Made by a program: the position numbers and the translations under genes
The notes under the pieces: model-generated
What the model was told of the DNA's origin: nothing
The model's database searches: none
What the model saw: the letters and a program-made list of their open reading frames with translations, nothing else
NCBI GenBank assembly: GCA_016192455.1
Contig: JACPUC010000018.1
Coordinates: 20,593-84,592 of the forward strand
DNA: 64,000 bases
Direction of reading: 5' to 3'
DNA from: Candidatus Tectimicrobiota bacterium
Lineage (GTDB): Bacteria; JACPUC01
Shown here: piece by piece, positions 54,952 through 63,228 of the stretch
Layout of the letters: each line of letters opens with the position of its first letter
Position numbering within the stretch: position 1 is the stretch's first letter

Positions 54952-55755
54952 ATGCTCGTCGTCAAGGTGGGTGGCAGCGCCGGGATCGACCTGGCGGCGG
55001 TCTGCGACGATGTGGCGCGGCACGTCCTGGCGGGGACGCGGCTCATCCTCGTGCACGGCGGCTCGCACGAGACGAACGTGGTGGCGGAGAAGCTCGGCGT
55101 GCCGCCGCGTTTCGTGACCTCCGTCTCCGGTTTCCAAAGCCGCTACACCGATCGGGCCACCCTCGAAATCTTCGAGATGGTCTACTGCGGCAAAACGAAC
55201 AAGGCGATCGTCGAGATGTTGCAGGCGCGGGGCGTCAACGCGCTCGGCCTCTCCGGCCTCGACGGCGCCCTCCTCACCGGGGTCCGCAAGGGGACCCTGA
55301 AGGTCATCGAGGGGGGCAAGCGCAAGCTCCTGCGCGGCGATTTCACCGGCAAGGTGGAGCGGGTGAATGTGGCGCTCCTCGATCTGCTCCTCGCCCATGG
55401 CTACACCCCCGTCGTAACGCCCCCCGCCCTGAGCTACGAGGGCGAAGCGATGAACGTCGACGGCGACCGCGCCGCCGCCGTGATCGCCCAGCAGATGAAG
55501 GCGGAGTGTCTCGTCATCCTGTCGAACGTGCCGGGGCTGCTGCGGGACGTGCATGACGAGGGGAGCCTGATCAGGACCATCCCGGCGGCCGCGGTCGAGG
55601 ACTACATGGGGGTCGCCCAGGGCCGCATGCGCATGAAGGTGCTGGGAGCGTCGGAGGCCATTGCGGGCGGCGTGGGCGCGGTGCTCTTCGCGGATGCCCG
55701 CGTACCCCAGCCGCTCACCAGGGCGCTGGCGGGGCAGGGCACGAAAATCGCCTAG
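54952..55755 (+). CDS. lysZ: LysW-aminoadipate kinase LysZ
   Basis: LysZ phosphorylates the LysW-bound aminoadipate. The 267-residue protein starts MLVVKVGGSAGIDLAAVC, then LILVHGGSHETNVVAEKLG near 33-51. YTDRATLEIFEMVYCGKTNK near 63-82 and NALGLSGLDGALLTGVRKGT near 94-113 are diagnostic of LysZ rather than ArgB. ALSYEGEAMNVDGDRAAAVIA near 159 and LVILSNVPGLLRDV near 186 form the nucleotide site. ATG 54952 is 29 bases after lysY; an upstream in-frame stretch to 54643 overlaps lysY and is a shadow. Confidence 0.93.
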   Translation: MLVVKVGGSAGIDLAAVCDDVARHVLAGTRLILVHGGSHETNVVAEKLGVPPRFVTSVSGFQSRYTDRATLEIFEMVYCGKTNKAIVEMLQARGVNALGLSGLDGALLTGVRKGTLKVIEGGKRKLLRGDFTGKVERVNVALLDLLLAHGYTPVVTPPALSYEGEAMNVDGDRAAAVIAQQMKAECLVILSNVPGLLRDVHDEGSLIRTIPAAAVEDYMGVAQGRMRMKVLGASEAIAGGVGAVLFADARVPQPLTRALAGQGTKIA

Positions 55756-55861
55756 CGATCACGCCGGTGAGCGCCCACGGCCCCGCCTGGAGTTTTTTGC
55801 TCGACGCCGATTGCGGACGCTTTCCAACCTTCAACCACACCTCCTGACCGCGTCACCTGCA

Positions 55862-57067
55862 ATGGACGGCATATCTGTTCAAACCGGAGGGCAAGCGACG
55901 ATTTCCCCACAGACGTGCCGCGCCTGGGAGGATGCCCACAGCGTCGGCATGTATGCCAAACGCGACATCGTGCTGGTGCGCGGCGAAGGGGCCACCGTCT
56001 GGGACGGCGCCGGGCGCGCCTACCTTGACTGCACCGCGGGCGTCGGGGTTGCCAACGTCGGCCACGCCAACGCCGCCGTTGCCGACGCCGTCAGCCGGCA
56101 GGCGCGCCTCCTTGTCACCTGCCATGGCATGTTCTACAACGATGCCCGCGCCCGCCTCCTGAAGCAGCTTGCCGACATCGCCCCGCCCGGCATTGATCGC
56201 TTCTTCCTCTGCAACTCCGGCTCCGAGGCGGTCGAAGGGGCGCTGAAGTTCGCGCGCATGGCCACCGGGCGCAGCGAGGTGGTGGCCATGGTGCGGGGCT
56301 TTCACGGCAAAACGTTCGGGGCGCTCAGCGCCACCTGGGAGGCGAAGTACCGCGAGCCGTTCGAGCCCCTCGTCCCCGGCTTCCGGCATGTCCCCCTCAA
56401 CGATGCCGCCGTGCTGGCGGAGGCCGTCAGCGAGCGCACGGCGGCGGTTCTCCTCGAAATCATTCAAGGCGAAGGGGGCATCCGGCCGGCGTCGGCGGAG
56501 TTCCTCGAGGCGGCGCGGCGGCTCTGCGATGAGCGCGGCGCGCTGCTCATCGTTGACGAGGTGCAGACGGGGTTGGGCCGCACGGGAAGCTGGTTCGCCT
56601 GCCAGGGGATGGGCCTGCGACCGGACCTCGTGACCATGGCGAAAGCCCTGGGCGGCGGGCTGGCGATGGGAGCCGTCGGGGTGGGCCCGCGAGTCGAGAA
56701 CCTGCAGCGCCTGACGCACACCACGACCTTCGGCGGCGCGCCGATTGCCTGTGCCGCCGCGTCGGCGGTCATCGCCGAGGTGCGGCGGCTCGACCTGCTG
56801 CGGCATGCGGCGGAGGCGGGCGGCGCCTTCATCGACCGCCTGCGCGTCCTCAACCTCCGCAAGGTGCGCGAGGTGCGCGGCCGCGGCCTCATGGTGGGGG
56901 TCGAGCTGCGGCAGAAGGCCGGGCCGTTCCTGCTGCCGCTGGCGGAGCGCGGCGTGCTGGCGATGTTGGCGGGGAACCTGGTGCTGCGCTTCCTGCCGCC
57001 CCTGGTCATTTCCGAGGCGGAGCTTGAGCGCGTGGCCGCCGCCCTCGAGGAGGTGCTGCATGCCTGA
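55862..57067 (+). CDS. lysJ: LysW-lysine semialdehyde aminotransferase LysJ
   Basis: LysJ moves an amino group from glutamate to the LysW-bound semialdehyde, a class III PLP reaction like ArgD. The 401-residue protein has FFLCNSGSEAVEGALKFAR near 117-135 and VVAMVRGFHGKTFGALSAT near 142-160. LLEIIQGEGGIRPAS and LLIVDEVQTGLGRTGSWFA near 223-241 follow, the Asp binding the PLP ring. The Schiff-base Lys is in VTMAKALGGGLAMGAVG near 255-271. ATG 55862 is the start that fits; an in-frame stretch before it overlaps lysZ. Its stop overlaps lysK by eight bases. Confidence 0.92.
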   Translation: MDGISVQTGGQATISPQTCRAWEDAHSVGMYAKRDIVLVRGEGATVWDGAGRAYLDCTAGVGVANVGHANAAVADAVSRQARLLVTCHGMFYNDARARLLKQLADIAPPGIDRFFLCNSGSEAVEGALKFARMATGRSEVVAMVRGFHGKTFGALSATWEAKYREPFEPLVPGFRHVPLNDAAVLAEAVSERTAAVLLEIIQGEGGIRPASAEFLEAARRLCDERGALLIVDEVQTGLGRTGSWFACQGMGLRPDLVTMAKALGGGLAMGAVGVGPRVENLQRLTHTTTFGGAPIACAAASAVIAEVRRLDLLRHAAEAGGAFIDRLRVLNLRKVREVRGRGLMVGVELRQKAGPFLLPLAERGVLAMLAGNLVLRFLPPLVISEAELERVAAALEEVLHA

Positions 57068-58091
57068 TCCCGTTGCCCTCTTGCGCGGCGCCCTGGAGAT
57101 TTACTCGCCGAGCGGCCGGGAAGAAGAGATAGGGCGCTACCTCTGCGAGCAGATGCGCGCCTTCGGCCTGCGGGCGGAGCTCGACGGCGCCGGCAACGCC
57201 GTCGGGGCGCGTGGGTCCGGCCCGCGGCAGATCGTCATGCTCGGCCACATGGATACGGTGCCCGGCTTCATCCCGGTGCTCGAGGAGGAGGGACGGCTCT
57301 ATGGCCGCGGCGCGGTGGATGCCAAGGCGGCGCTGGCCACCTTCATTGCCGCGACGAGCCGCCTCCCCGAGCGCGCCGACACCACCTACCTCATCGTCTG
57401 CGCCGTCGAGGAGGAATGCCCCACCAGCCGCGGCGCGCGCTACGCGCTCGACCGCTACCGGCCCTCCTGCGCCATCATCGGCGAGCCGAGCGGCGCGGGC
57501 AGCATCACGCTTGGCTACAAGGGGCGCCTTGCCCTGGGCTACCGCGTGGAGCAGCCGTGCGTGCACAGCGCGGTGGATATGGGGCGCGCGGCCGAGCGGG
57601 CGGTTGACTTCTGGCTGGCGGTAAAGGAGATGACCGCGGAGTATGCCGCGCCCTCCCGCTTTGAACGTCTCGACGCGGCGCTCATGAGCTTCCAGACCGG
57701 CGGCGACGGCCTCACCGAGCACGCGGCGCTAGAGATCAGCCTGCGCTTGCCGCCCGGCTTCGAGGTCGCCCGCCTGCGGAAGCGCCTGGAGGCCCTGCAT
57801 CCCGATGCCTCCCTGGAGGTGCGCGAGAGCCTGCCCGCCTTCAAGGCGGAGAAGAACACCCCGCTGGTGCGCGCCTTTCTCCAGGCCATCCGGTCCCGCG
57901 GCCTGCGCCCCACCTTCAAGGTGAAGACCGGCACCGCGGACATGAACCTCCTCGGGCCGGCCTGGGGCTGCCCCATCGTGGCCTATGGGCCGGGGGACTC
58001 GAGCCTCGACCACACCCCGCACGAGCACCTCGACCTCGCCGAGTATCAGCTAGCGATTGACATCCTCGCGGACGTCCTCTCCCGCCTCTAG
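57060..58091 (+). CDS. lysK: LysW-lysine hydrolase LysK
   Basis: LysK cleaves LysW-lysine, releasing lysine and recycling the carrier. The 343-residue zinc peptidase of the M20 family has the metal sites in order: [12 protein letters not shown] near 60 (His), [15 protein letters not shown] near 80-94 (bridging Asp), and [16 protein letters not shown] near 112-127 (the Glu pair with the catalytic base). [15 protein letters not shown] near 141 follows, and the last His is in [14 protein letters not shown] near 320. It overlaps lysJ by eight bases. The last 42 bases overlap the convergent gene's 3' end. Confidence 0.93.
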   Translation: MPDPVALLRGALEIYSPSGREEEIGRYLCEQMRAFGLRAELDGAGNAVGARGSGPRQIVMLGHMDTVPGFIPVLEEEGRLYGRGAVDAKAALATFIAATSRLPERADTTYLIVCAVEEECPTSRGARYALDRYRPSCAIIGEPSGAGSITLGYKGRLALGYRVEQPCVHSAVDMGRAAERAVDFWLAVKEMTAEYAAPSRFERLDAALMSFQTGGDGLTEHAALEISLRLPPGFEVARLRKRLEALHPDASLEVRESLPAFKAEKNTPLVRAFLQAIRSRGLRPTFKVKTGTADMNLLGPAWGCPIVAYGPGDSSLDHTPHEHLDLAEYQLAIDILADVLSRL

Positions 58092-59354
58092 CGGTACGAT
58101 CACGCCCTGCCGCACCGTCAAGAGGAAGACCTCCTTGCGGGCCTCGCCGTCGGCGCCGAACGAGGTGCGGCCCATGAGGCCGGGGAAATCCGTGGTCTGT
58201 TCCAGGGCGTCGCGGAGCGCGGCGCGCTGCGCTGCCAGCGTTGGCTGCGCGAAGATGCGGCCGCGCCGGGCGGCGTCGTGCAGGATGCGCAGCGTGTCGT
58301 ACGCCGCCACCGCCGCGGCTGGCGGCGCCAGGCGCTGGGAGGAGGACCCCAGCGGTGGCTCCGCGAAGCGCCGGCGGAAGTCCTGCCAGGGGGCGAAAGG
58401 TCGCTCCGGCCAGTAGTCGGTAGCGAAGATGACGCCGTCCACGCTCTCCCCTCCGATCTCCGTGAAGAGCGGGTTGCTGAACGAGGGGTCGCCGAAGATC
58501 GGCAGCCTCAAGCCGCCTCGCCGCAGGGCGCGGACCGCCATGGCGGCGTGGTGGGGGAAGGCGATGACGATCATGCCATCGGCCCGTTGCGCGCCGAGCT
58601 CCGGCGCGGCGGCGCCCAGCCGGTCCTGCTCGAGGAAGTCGGCGGCATGCAGGCTGCGCACGTCGGCGAGCCGGCGCCCGGTCAGCGCCGAAAACTGCCG
58701 GCGCAGCGCGAGCCCCCGAAGGAAGGGCGTCCGCGCGTCGTTCTCAACCCAGAGGACCGGCCGCTGCACGCCGTGCTGGCGCAGCCACCAGGGAAGGAGG
58801 CGCCTCCAGGCGCGATTCGGCAGGGAGGTGTTGCGGAAAGCCCAGGGCCGATACATCTCGAGCAGCTCCTCCGCCGTGGCTGAGGCGGTGATGATCGGGG
58901 TGCGGCCGTAGACCGCCTCCCAGAAAACCGTCGGGGCCGTGTCGCTGAGGAGGGGCCCGATGATCGCCTGCACCTTCTCCTCGTGGATCAGCGCGTAGGC
59001 GGCCAGGGCCGCGGCATCCGGGTTCGAGCGGCTGTCCCGGACCACGAGTTCCAGGCGCTCCGGAGCCAGCGCGGAGGTCGGCGCGGAGCGTTCCCTGACG
59101 AGGTCATCAAAGCCGAGCCGCAGGGCGCGAAGCTGGGCTTCTCCCCACCAGGCGTCCCGCCCGCTCAGCGCGGTCAGGACGCCGATGCGCAGCGCCCGCC
59201 GAGGGGCGGCCGGTTCCCCTGTCGGTTCTTGCGCGGCGGCGGGAGGGTCGCCGCCGGGGCCTTGCGCCGTCGAGGGCTGCGCGGTGCAGAGCAGCAGGAT
59301 GGCAAGCAGGAGGGCGGTCCAAGTCCATGTCCACGCCCCCCGTGCCCCGTTCAC
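58050..59354 (-). CDS. Branched-chain-amino-acid-type solute-binding protein
   Basis: This protein of about 434 residues from GTG 59354 has a signal peptide (TWTWTALLLAILLLCTAQ, about 9-26) and a LivJ-type periplasmic-binding fold. LRIGVLTALSGRDAWWGEAQLRALRLGFDDL near 49-79 starts it. VQAIIGPLLSDTAPTVFWEAVYGRTPIITASATAEEL near 120-156 and VDGVIFATDYWPERPFAPWQDF near 305-326 follow. The frame extends upstream to 59699, with ATGs at 59468 and 59462. The extra piece is Arg-rich, lacks a good ribosome site and overlaps a promoter for the next gene, so the compact GTG start is preferred. No permease genes are nearby. Confidence 0.75.
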   Translation of the reverse strand: MNGARGAWTWTWTALLLAILLLCTAQPSTAQGPGGDPPAAAQEPTGEPAAPRRALRIGVLTALSGRDAWWGEAQLRALRLGFDDLVRERSAPTSALAPERLELVVRDSRSNPDAAALAAYALIHEEKVQAIIGPLLSDTAPTVFWEAVYGRTPIITASATAEELLEMYRPWAFRNTSLPNRAWRRLLPWWLRQHGVQRPVLWVENDARTPFLRGLALRRQFSALTGRRLADVRSLHAADFLEQDRLGAAAPELGAQRADGMIVIAFPHHAAMAVRALRRGGLRLPIFGDPSFSNPLFTEIGGESVDGVIFATDYWPERPFAPWQDFRRRFAEPPLGSSSQRLAPPAAAVAAYDTLRILHDAARRGRIFAQPTLAAQRAALRDALEQTTDFPGLMGRTSFGADGEARKEVFLLTVRQGVIVPLEAGEDVREDVNR

Positions 59355-59444
59355 TCCATGATGGCGGCGCGCCAGGCGCGCTGCCGGGTTCAGGTGGCGG
59401 CGCGGAACGTCAGGCAGGCGCTTCTGCGACAGGATGGTCAAGTC

Positions 59445-59473
59445 TTGACGGCGTCGCATCATGTTCATATTGT
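59445..59473 (+). promoter_or_regulatory. Putative promoter of the OYE-like gene
   Basis: TTGACG (59445-59450) is followed after 17 bases by TATTGT (59468-59473). Transcription would start near 59480, about 220 bases before ATG 59699. Confidence 0.35.
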
Positions 59474-59698
59474 CTTTGATAAGCTCAATGCCCGATCCTG
59501 GGATAAGGCATGGGGGCCGCCGCGTGCACGCGTCGGCAGGAACTTCGACCGCGTGGCGGCCTGTGTCACCGCCTGAGCCGCGCGGCTCAGCGCCGCGCCG
59601 GCAGCCGGTGGCGCGATGGTCCGGTGGATCGCAGCGGCGGCGCTGTCCGGGGCGCCGGAACAGAGCATGCGGCCCCTCTGCGTGGAGACGAGACGCCA

Positions 59699-61141
59699 AT
59701 GAAACTCATGGAACCGCTGCGGATCAATAGCACGACGATTCATTGCCGGGTGCTCGTGCCCGCCATGGTGACGCGGTTATCGGGCGAGGATGGCTACGTG
59801 AACCAGGCAATTCGGGACCGCTACGTGCGCTACGCCATGGGCGAGGTTGGTCTTCTCGTCGTCGAAGCCATGGCCATCCACGGCAACAAGAGCGGGCCGC
59901 TCTTGCGCATCAGCGAGGACCGCTTCATCCCCGGCCTGCGCGACATGGTGCGCGAGGTGCACGAGGCCAGCGACACCAAGATCGTGCCGCAGATCATCCA
60001 TTTCCTGAAAATCTCCCGGCGCGGCTGGCGCCAGAAGGTGGAGGACCTCAGCCGGGAGGAGATCAAACTCATCGTCGAGCAGTTCGGCAACGCCGCCTAC
60101 CGCGCCCGCCAGGCGGAGTTCGATGGCGTCGAGCTGCACATGGCGCACGCCTACACCATGTCCTCCTTCCTCTCCATGCGCAACAAGCGCAAGGATGAGT
60201 ACGGCGGCAAAACCCTCGAGGATCGCATGCGCGCCATGGGTGAGGTGATCACGCGGGTGCGGCAGGCGGTGGGGGATGACTTCGCGGTCGGCGTGCGCTT
60301 CGACGCCGAAGAGGGCATCAAGAAGGGCTATACCCTGAACGACTCGCGCGAGTTCGCCCTGCGCATGGCGCAGCTCGGGGCTGATTATATCAGCCTGTCG
60401 GCGGGGGGCAAGTTCGAGGATGCCATCATCCGGCCCGGCCACATCGTCTACCCTTACACCGGCTACAGCGGTGACAAATGCATGCCCGGCGATTACTACC
60501 CCGACGGCACGAACCTCTACCTCGCCGAGGGGATCAAACGCTACCTCGTCGAGCGCGGCTACCAGACGCCGCTCGTGTGCGCCGGCAAAATCTCGCACGC
60601 GGAGCATGCCGAAGAAATCCTGCAGAAAGGCTGGGCGGATATCATCGGCATGGCGCGCGCCAACCTGGCAGACGCCGACTGGGCGAAGAAAGTCAGGGAA
60701 GGGCGCGAGAAGGAAATCATCCGCTGCATCTACTGCAACGTCTGCAAGAACCTCGATGAAACCCACAACGAGGTCATCTGCTACCTCTGGCCCAAGGGGA
60801 CGTTGCACGCCCCCCTGTGGAAGCCGGGGGGCAACCCGGTGTGGCCCACCGACGGCAAGCTGACCGCGGCGGTCACCCCCTCCGAGATCAAACTGAGTTG
60901 GGAGGAGGCAAGCCATGCCGACGGCGTCTGCGGCTACGACCTCTTCCGCCGCGAAGGGGATGGCCAGTACGAGTGGTTCACGGCGACGACGCGCACCAAT
61001 TACCGCGACCAGCTCGCCATCGCCGGGCGCGCGTACAAGTACTACGTCCAGGCCTATACCGAGGCGGGGATGCGCTCCACCCCCACGGAGGTGGTGGAGG
61101 CGACCATTCCCTTCCCTGACTATGCCACGGCTTCAGCCTAG
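59699..61141 (+). CDS. Old-Yellow-Enzyme-family oxidoreductase with a C-terminal FnIII-like domain
   Basis: This 480-residue protein has an FMN-binding TIM barrel at about 1-345 (LRINSTTIHCRVLVPAMVTR, FDGVELHMAHAYTMSSFLS near 141-159, VGVRFDAEEG near 197, ADIIGMARANLADADW near 313-328). A Cys cluster follows at 343, 346, 349 and 361, as in the 2,4-dienoyl-CoA-reductase branch, which would hold an Fe-S cluster. The second half of that branch, the FAD/NADH domain, is absent. Residues about 385-470 instead resemble a fibronectin-III beta-sandwich (PSEIKLSWEEASHADGVCGYD, AGRAYKYYVQAYTEAGMRS). The substrate is unknown. ATG 59699 begins the family N-terminus. Confidence 0.85.
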   Translation: MKLMEPLRINSTTIHCRVLVPAMVTRLSGEDGYVNQAIRDRYVRYAMGEVGLLVVEAMAIHGNKSGPLLRISEDRFIPGLRDMVREVHEASDTKIVPQIIHFLKISRRGWRQKVEDLSREEIKLIVEQFGNAAYRARQAEFDGVELHMAHAYTMSSFLSMRNKRKDEYGGKTLEDRMRAMGEVITRVRQAVGDDFAVGVRFDAEEGIKKGYTLNDSREFALRMAQLGADYISLSAGGKFEDAIIRPGHIVYPYTGYSGDKCMPGDYYPDGTNLYLAEGIKRYLVERGYQTPLVCAGKISHAEHAEEILQKGWADIIGMARANLADADWAKKVREGREKEIIRCIYCNVCKNLDETHNEVICYLWPKGTLHAPLWKPGGNPVWPTDGKLTAAVTPSEIKLSWEEASHADGVCGYDLFRREGDGQYEWFTATTRTNYRDQLAIAGRAYKYYVQAYTEAGMRSTPTEVVEATIPFPDYATASA

Positions 61142-61229
61142 GGCAGTTCCCCCTGGGCCTTCGGCCCACCCGCAAGGTCATGAAAATAAGCGGACACTTC
61201 TTTCTCAGCAGGCTTTCATGCCATCGACC

Positions 61230-61257
61230 GTAGGGGCGGTTCGCGAACCGCCCCTAC
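61230..61257. repeat. 28-base perfect palindrome
   Basis: The sequence from GTAGGGGCGG to CCGCCCCTAC reads the same on both strands around the centre TTCGCGAA. It can fold as a perfect hairpin in RNA or extrude as a cruciform. A matching half-site lies at 50448-50459. It resembles dispersed REP/MITE-like elements. Confidence 0.8.
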
Positions 61258-61332
61258 CATCGGCATGCAAGAAACCGTGGAGGAAGGCGGATCTCGGTGT
61301 GCATCCGCGTCCATCGGTGGTTTCTTCCCCTA

Positions 61333-61395
61333 CCTTCTCCGCGTCCTCTGCGTCTCCGCTGAACCGCAGAGGTGCAGAGAGCGCAGAGGTGAAGG
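61333..61395. repeat. Imperfect inverted repeat of the CTCTGCG type
   Basis: The left arm contains CCTCTGCGTCTCCGC and the right arm contains CGCAGAGGTGCAGAGAGCGC. Together they form an imperfect 63-base inverted repeat starting CCTTC and ending GAAGG. Its sequence resembles dispersed REP-like elements known from many bacterial genomes. Confidence 0.6.
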
Positions 61396-61950
61396 AAACT
61401 GGCCGCACCACCGTCAGCCTCACCATCACGTCAAATCAACCACGTAGAAGCTTATTTGCGAAGCAGTCCACGCAAACAAGATCGGTTACCATGCCATTAC
61501 AGGAATGTTTGCCGCGTGAAGACCAGGAAAGGTCTCGCCAACACTCTCATCAGGCGCAAGGTCCTCACAAGGGAATGCTCATGAAACTTATGACGCCGTG
61601 AGGCTAGAGAGAAAGACTCCCGCGTCAGGGGGAGAGGTTGCCGAGACGCCTCGTTGCGGTACGTTTCTCATCTTCGCGCCCTGCTTATTCAGCGCCTGGT
61701 TGATGCTGCACCTCCAGGGTTGCCGCCGCCGCGCCAGCCCGTGTTCGCGGAAAAGGGGAGCATGCGTTCCGGCCGGCGGGCGCACAACTCCTGGTTGACC
61801 TACGTTGTTCCGGCTGCCGCGATCAGGGGCCCCCGCCTTGATGACGGCGGCATTCCATGCTACGGTTTGCCGGCGTTGCGGACTCCTGAACCTTGCCCTG
61901 CCCGCGCGAGCGGGCTTCGCCACTTCACGACTCGAGATGAAGAGGGCAAC

Positions 61951-62379
61951 ATGAGCAGCAGCCACGAGCAGAAGCCGCGCACACCTCTTGCCGAGCAGTT
62001 CTCATGGCGCACGTTGACCTACGAGGAGCACCTGTTCCTCAAAGTCAGCCTGGTGATGAGCGCGCGGGAGAGTCTCCTGGTGGAGAGTCTCGTCCTTCGT
62101 ACCATGCGCGGCGACCAGCTTGTCGATGAGTTTCGCTGCGATGTTGAGCGTGGTCCCTATGGCCTGTTTGGCTTCCTTCCCGCCGGCCAGCAGTTCGCCT
62201 TCACGAACATTGCCATGGATGCCCGCGGCGCCGATCGCGTCGTCGGGACGTATCGCTTCCACCGTCTCGCGCCGGGGGAAGACCTTGGGCTACTCTCGGT
62301 GCAGGACCTGAAGCGGCGCGCCGAGGGCCTTGCGTCGCCGGAGGTGATGAGCTGCGAGCATCGCCTTGAGATCAGGTGA
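61951..62379 (+). CDS. Uncharacterised 142-residue protein
   Basis: ATG 61951 has AAGAGGGC upstream. The protein starts MSSSHEQKPRTPLAEQFSWR. The body looks like an all-beta domain (HLFLKVSLVMSARESLLVESLVLR, LVDEFRCDVERGPYGLFGFLPAGQQFAF, DRVVGTYRFHRLAPGEDLGLLS). It has no membrane segment or catalytic pattern I can name. Codon use fits the surroundings. It stands alone between the repeat cluster and the thiamine-diphosphate enzyme genes. Confidence 0.6.
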   Translation: MSSSHEQKPRTPLAEQFSWRTLTYEEHLFLKVSLVMSARESLLVESLVLRTMRGDQLVDEFRCDVERGPYGLFGFLPAGQQFAFTNIAMDARGADRVVGTYRFHRLAPGEDLGLLSVQDLKRRAEGLASPEVMSCEHRLEIR

Positions 62380-62661
62380 GGACACCTCGGGCCACCGGCG
62401 CGGCAGGCTGCCCGGGCGGCGTCCCGCGCCTGTTGAGCGAGCGGGCGTTTGACCGCACGTTCGCCGTCCCTTACCCTGGCAGCCAGCCAAAGGTGCGCCG
62501 GCGGCCGGGACTCATTGTCGGGACTTGTTCCAGGAACGCGTGCCGAACCGCCTGGGTGACTGGAGGCGCACGGTTGTCCGGGCAGCCTGCAAGAGTCGAA
62601 CCCTGGCCCAGGATGAAGCACCTGCGGGCGACTGCCGGGATGACTGCGGAAGGAGGAGGCG

Positions 62662-63165
62662 ATGACTGAAGGAGAAGCCGCGACACAGCTCCTTGCCGGA
62701 ATGAAGCAGGCTGGAATCAACTTCGTGACGACGCTGCCGGATATCAACCTCCTTGCCCTCATCACGCTCCTGGAGCAGGACCAGGAGATCACCCACGTGC
62801 CGCTCTGCCGCGAGGAGGAGGGCATCGGCATCTGCGCCGGCGCCTTCCTGGTCGGCAAGCGCGTTGCCATCATCATGCAGAACGGCGGCCTGCTGAATAG
62901 CTGCAACGGCATCGCCACCACCGCCCTGCAGTTTGAGATTCCCATGGTCCTGATGATCTACTACGCCGGCGACGCCGGAGACCGCGGCTTCGCAACCGTA
63001 GGCGCGCTGACCGAACCGGTGCTGCGCGGGCTTGGTCTGCGCACCTACATCCTGCGCGAGCCTGAGAAGATCGTCTGGACGTTGAAGGGGGCGCTGACTC
63101 TGGCCGAGGATTCCAGGCGCCCGGTGGCGGTGCTCTTGACGAAGGATGTCCTCGGACGGCGCTAG
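62662..63165 (+). CDS. Thiamine-diphosphate decarboxylase alpha subunit (ComD/sulfopyruvate type)
   Basis: This 167-residue protein is the N-terminal pyrimidine-binding half of a ThDP enzyme: FVTTLPDINLLALITLLEQ near 21-39, HVPLCREEEGIGICAGAFLVGKR near 45-67 containing the cofactor-activating Glu, then MQNGGLLNSCNGIATTALQF near 73-92. The split architecture is as in sulfopyruvate decarboxylase (ComDE) and phosphonopyruvate decarboxylase. ATG 62662 follows GGAGGAGGCG. The partner subunit is 63 bases downstream. The substrate is a 2-oxo acid; which one is open. Confidence 0.85.
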   Translation: MTEGEAATQLLAGMKQAGINFVTTLPDINLLALITLLEQDQEITHVPLCREEEGIGICAGAFLVGKRVAIIMQNGGLLNSCNGIATTALQFEIPMVLMIYYAGDAGDRGFATVGALTEPVLRGLGLRTYILREPEKIVWTLKGALTLAEDSRRPVAVLLTKDVLGRR

Positions 63166-63228
63166 CAGGGTGCACGGCGGGCGGCGGCGCCGCCGGCGTG
63201 CCGGGCGTGCCTCCCGCGAGAGGGAACG

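Larger units (their letters stand above)
61142..61950. other. Repeat-rich intergenic region
   Basis: An 809-base gap. It holds the two palindromic repeats below, and between them, near 61293-61325, a segment of the CATCCGCGTCCATCGGTGG type like dispersed repeats in other bacteria. A short frame at 61491-61601 (starting MPLQECLPREDQERSRQ) is without a recognised family and is probably not a gene. Confidence 0.5.

Noticed and set aside
61491-61601. 36-codon frame whose C-terminal MKLMTP resembles the OYE start MKLMEP
   Set aside because: The similarity is six residues and is followed at once by a stop; too little to call a duplicate remnant.
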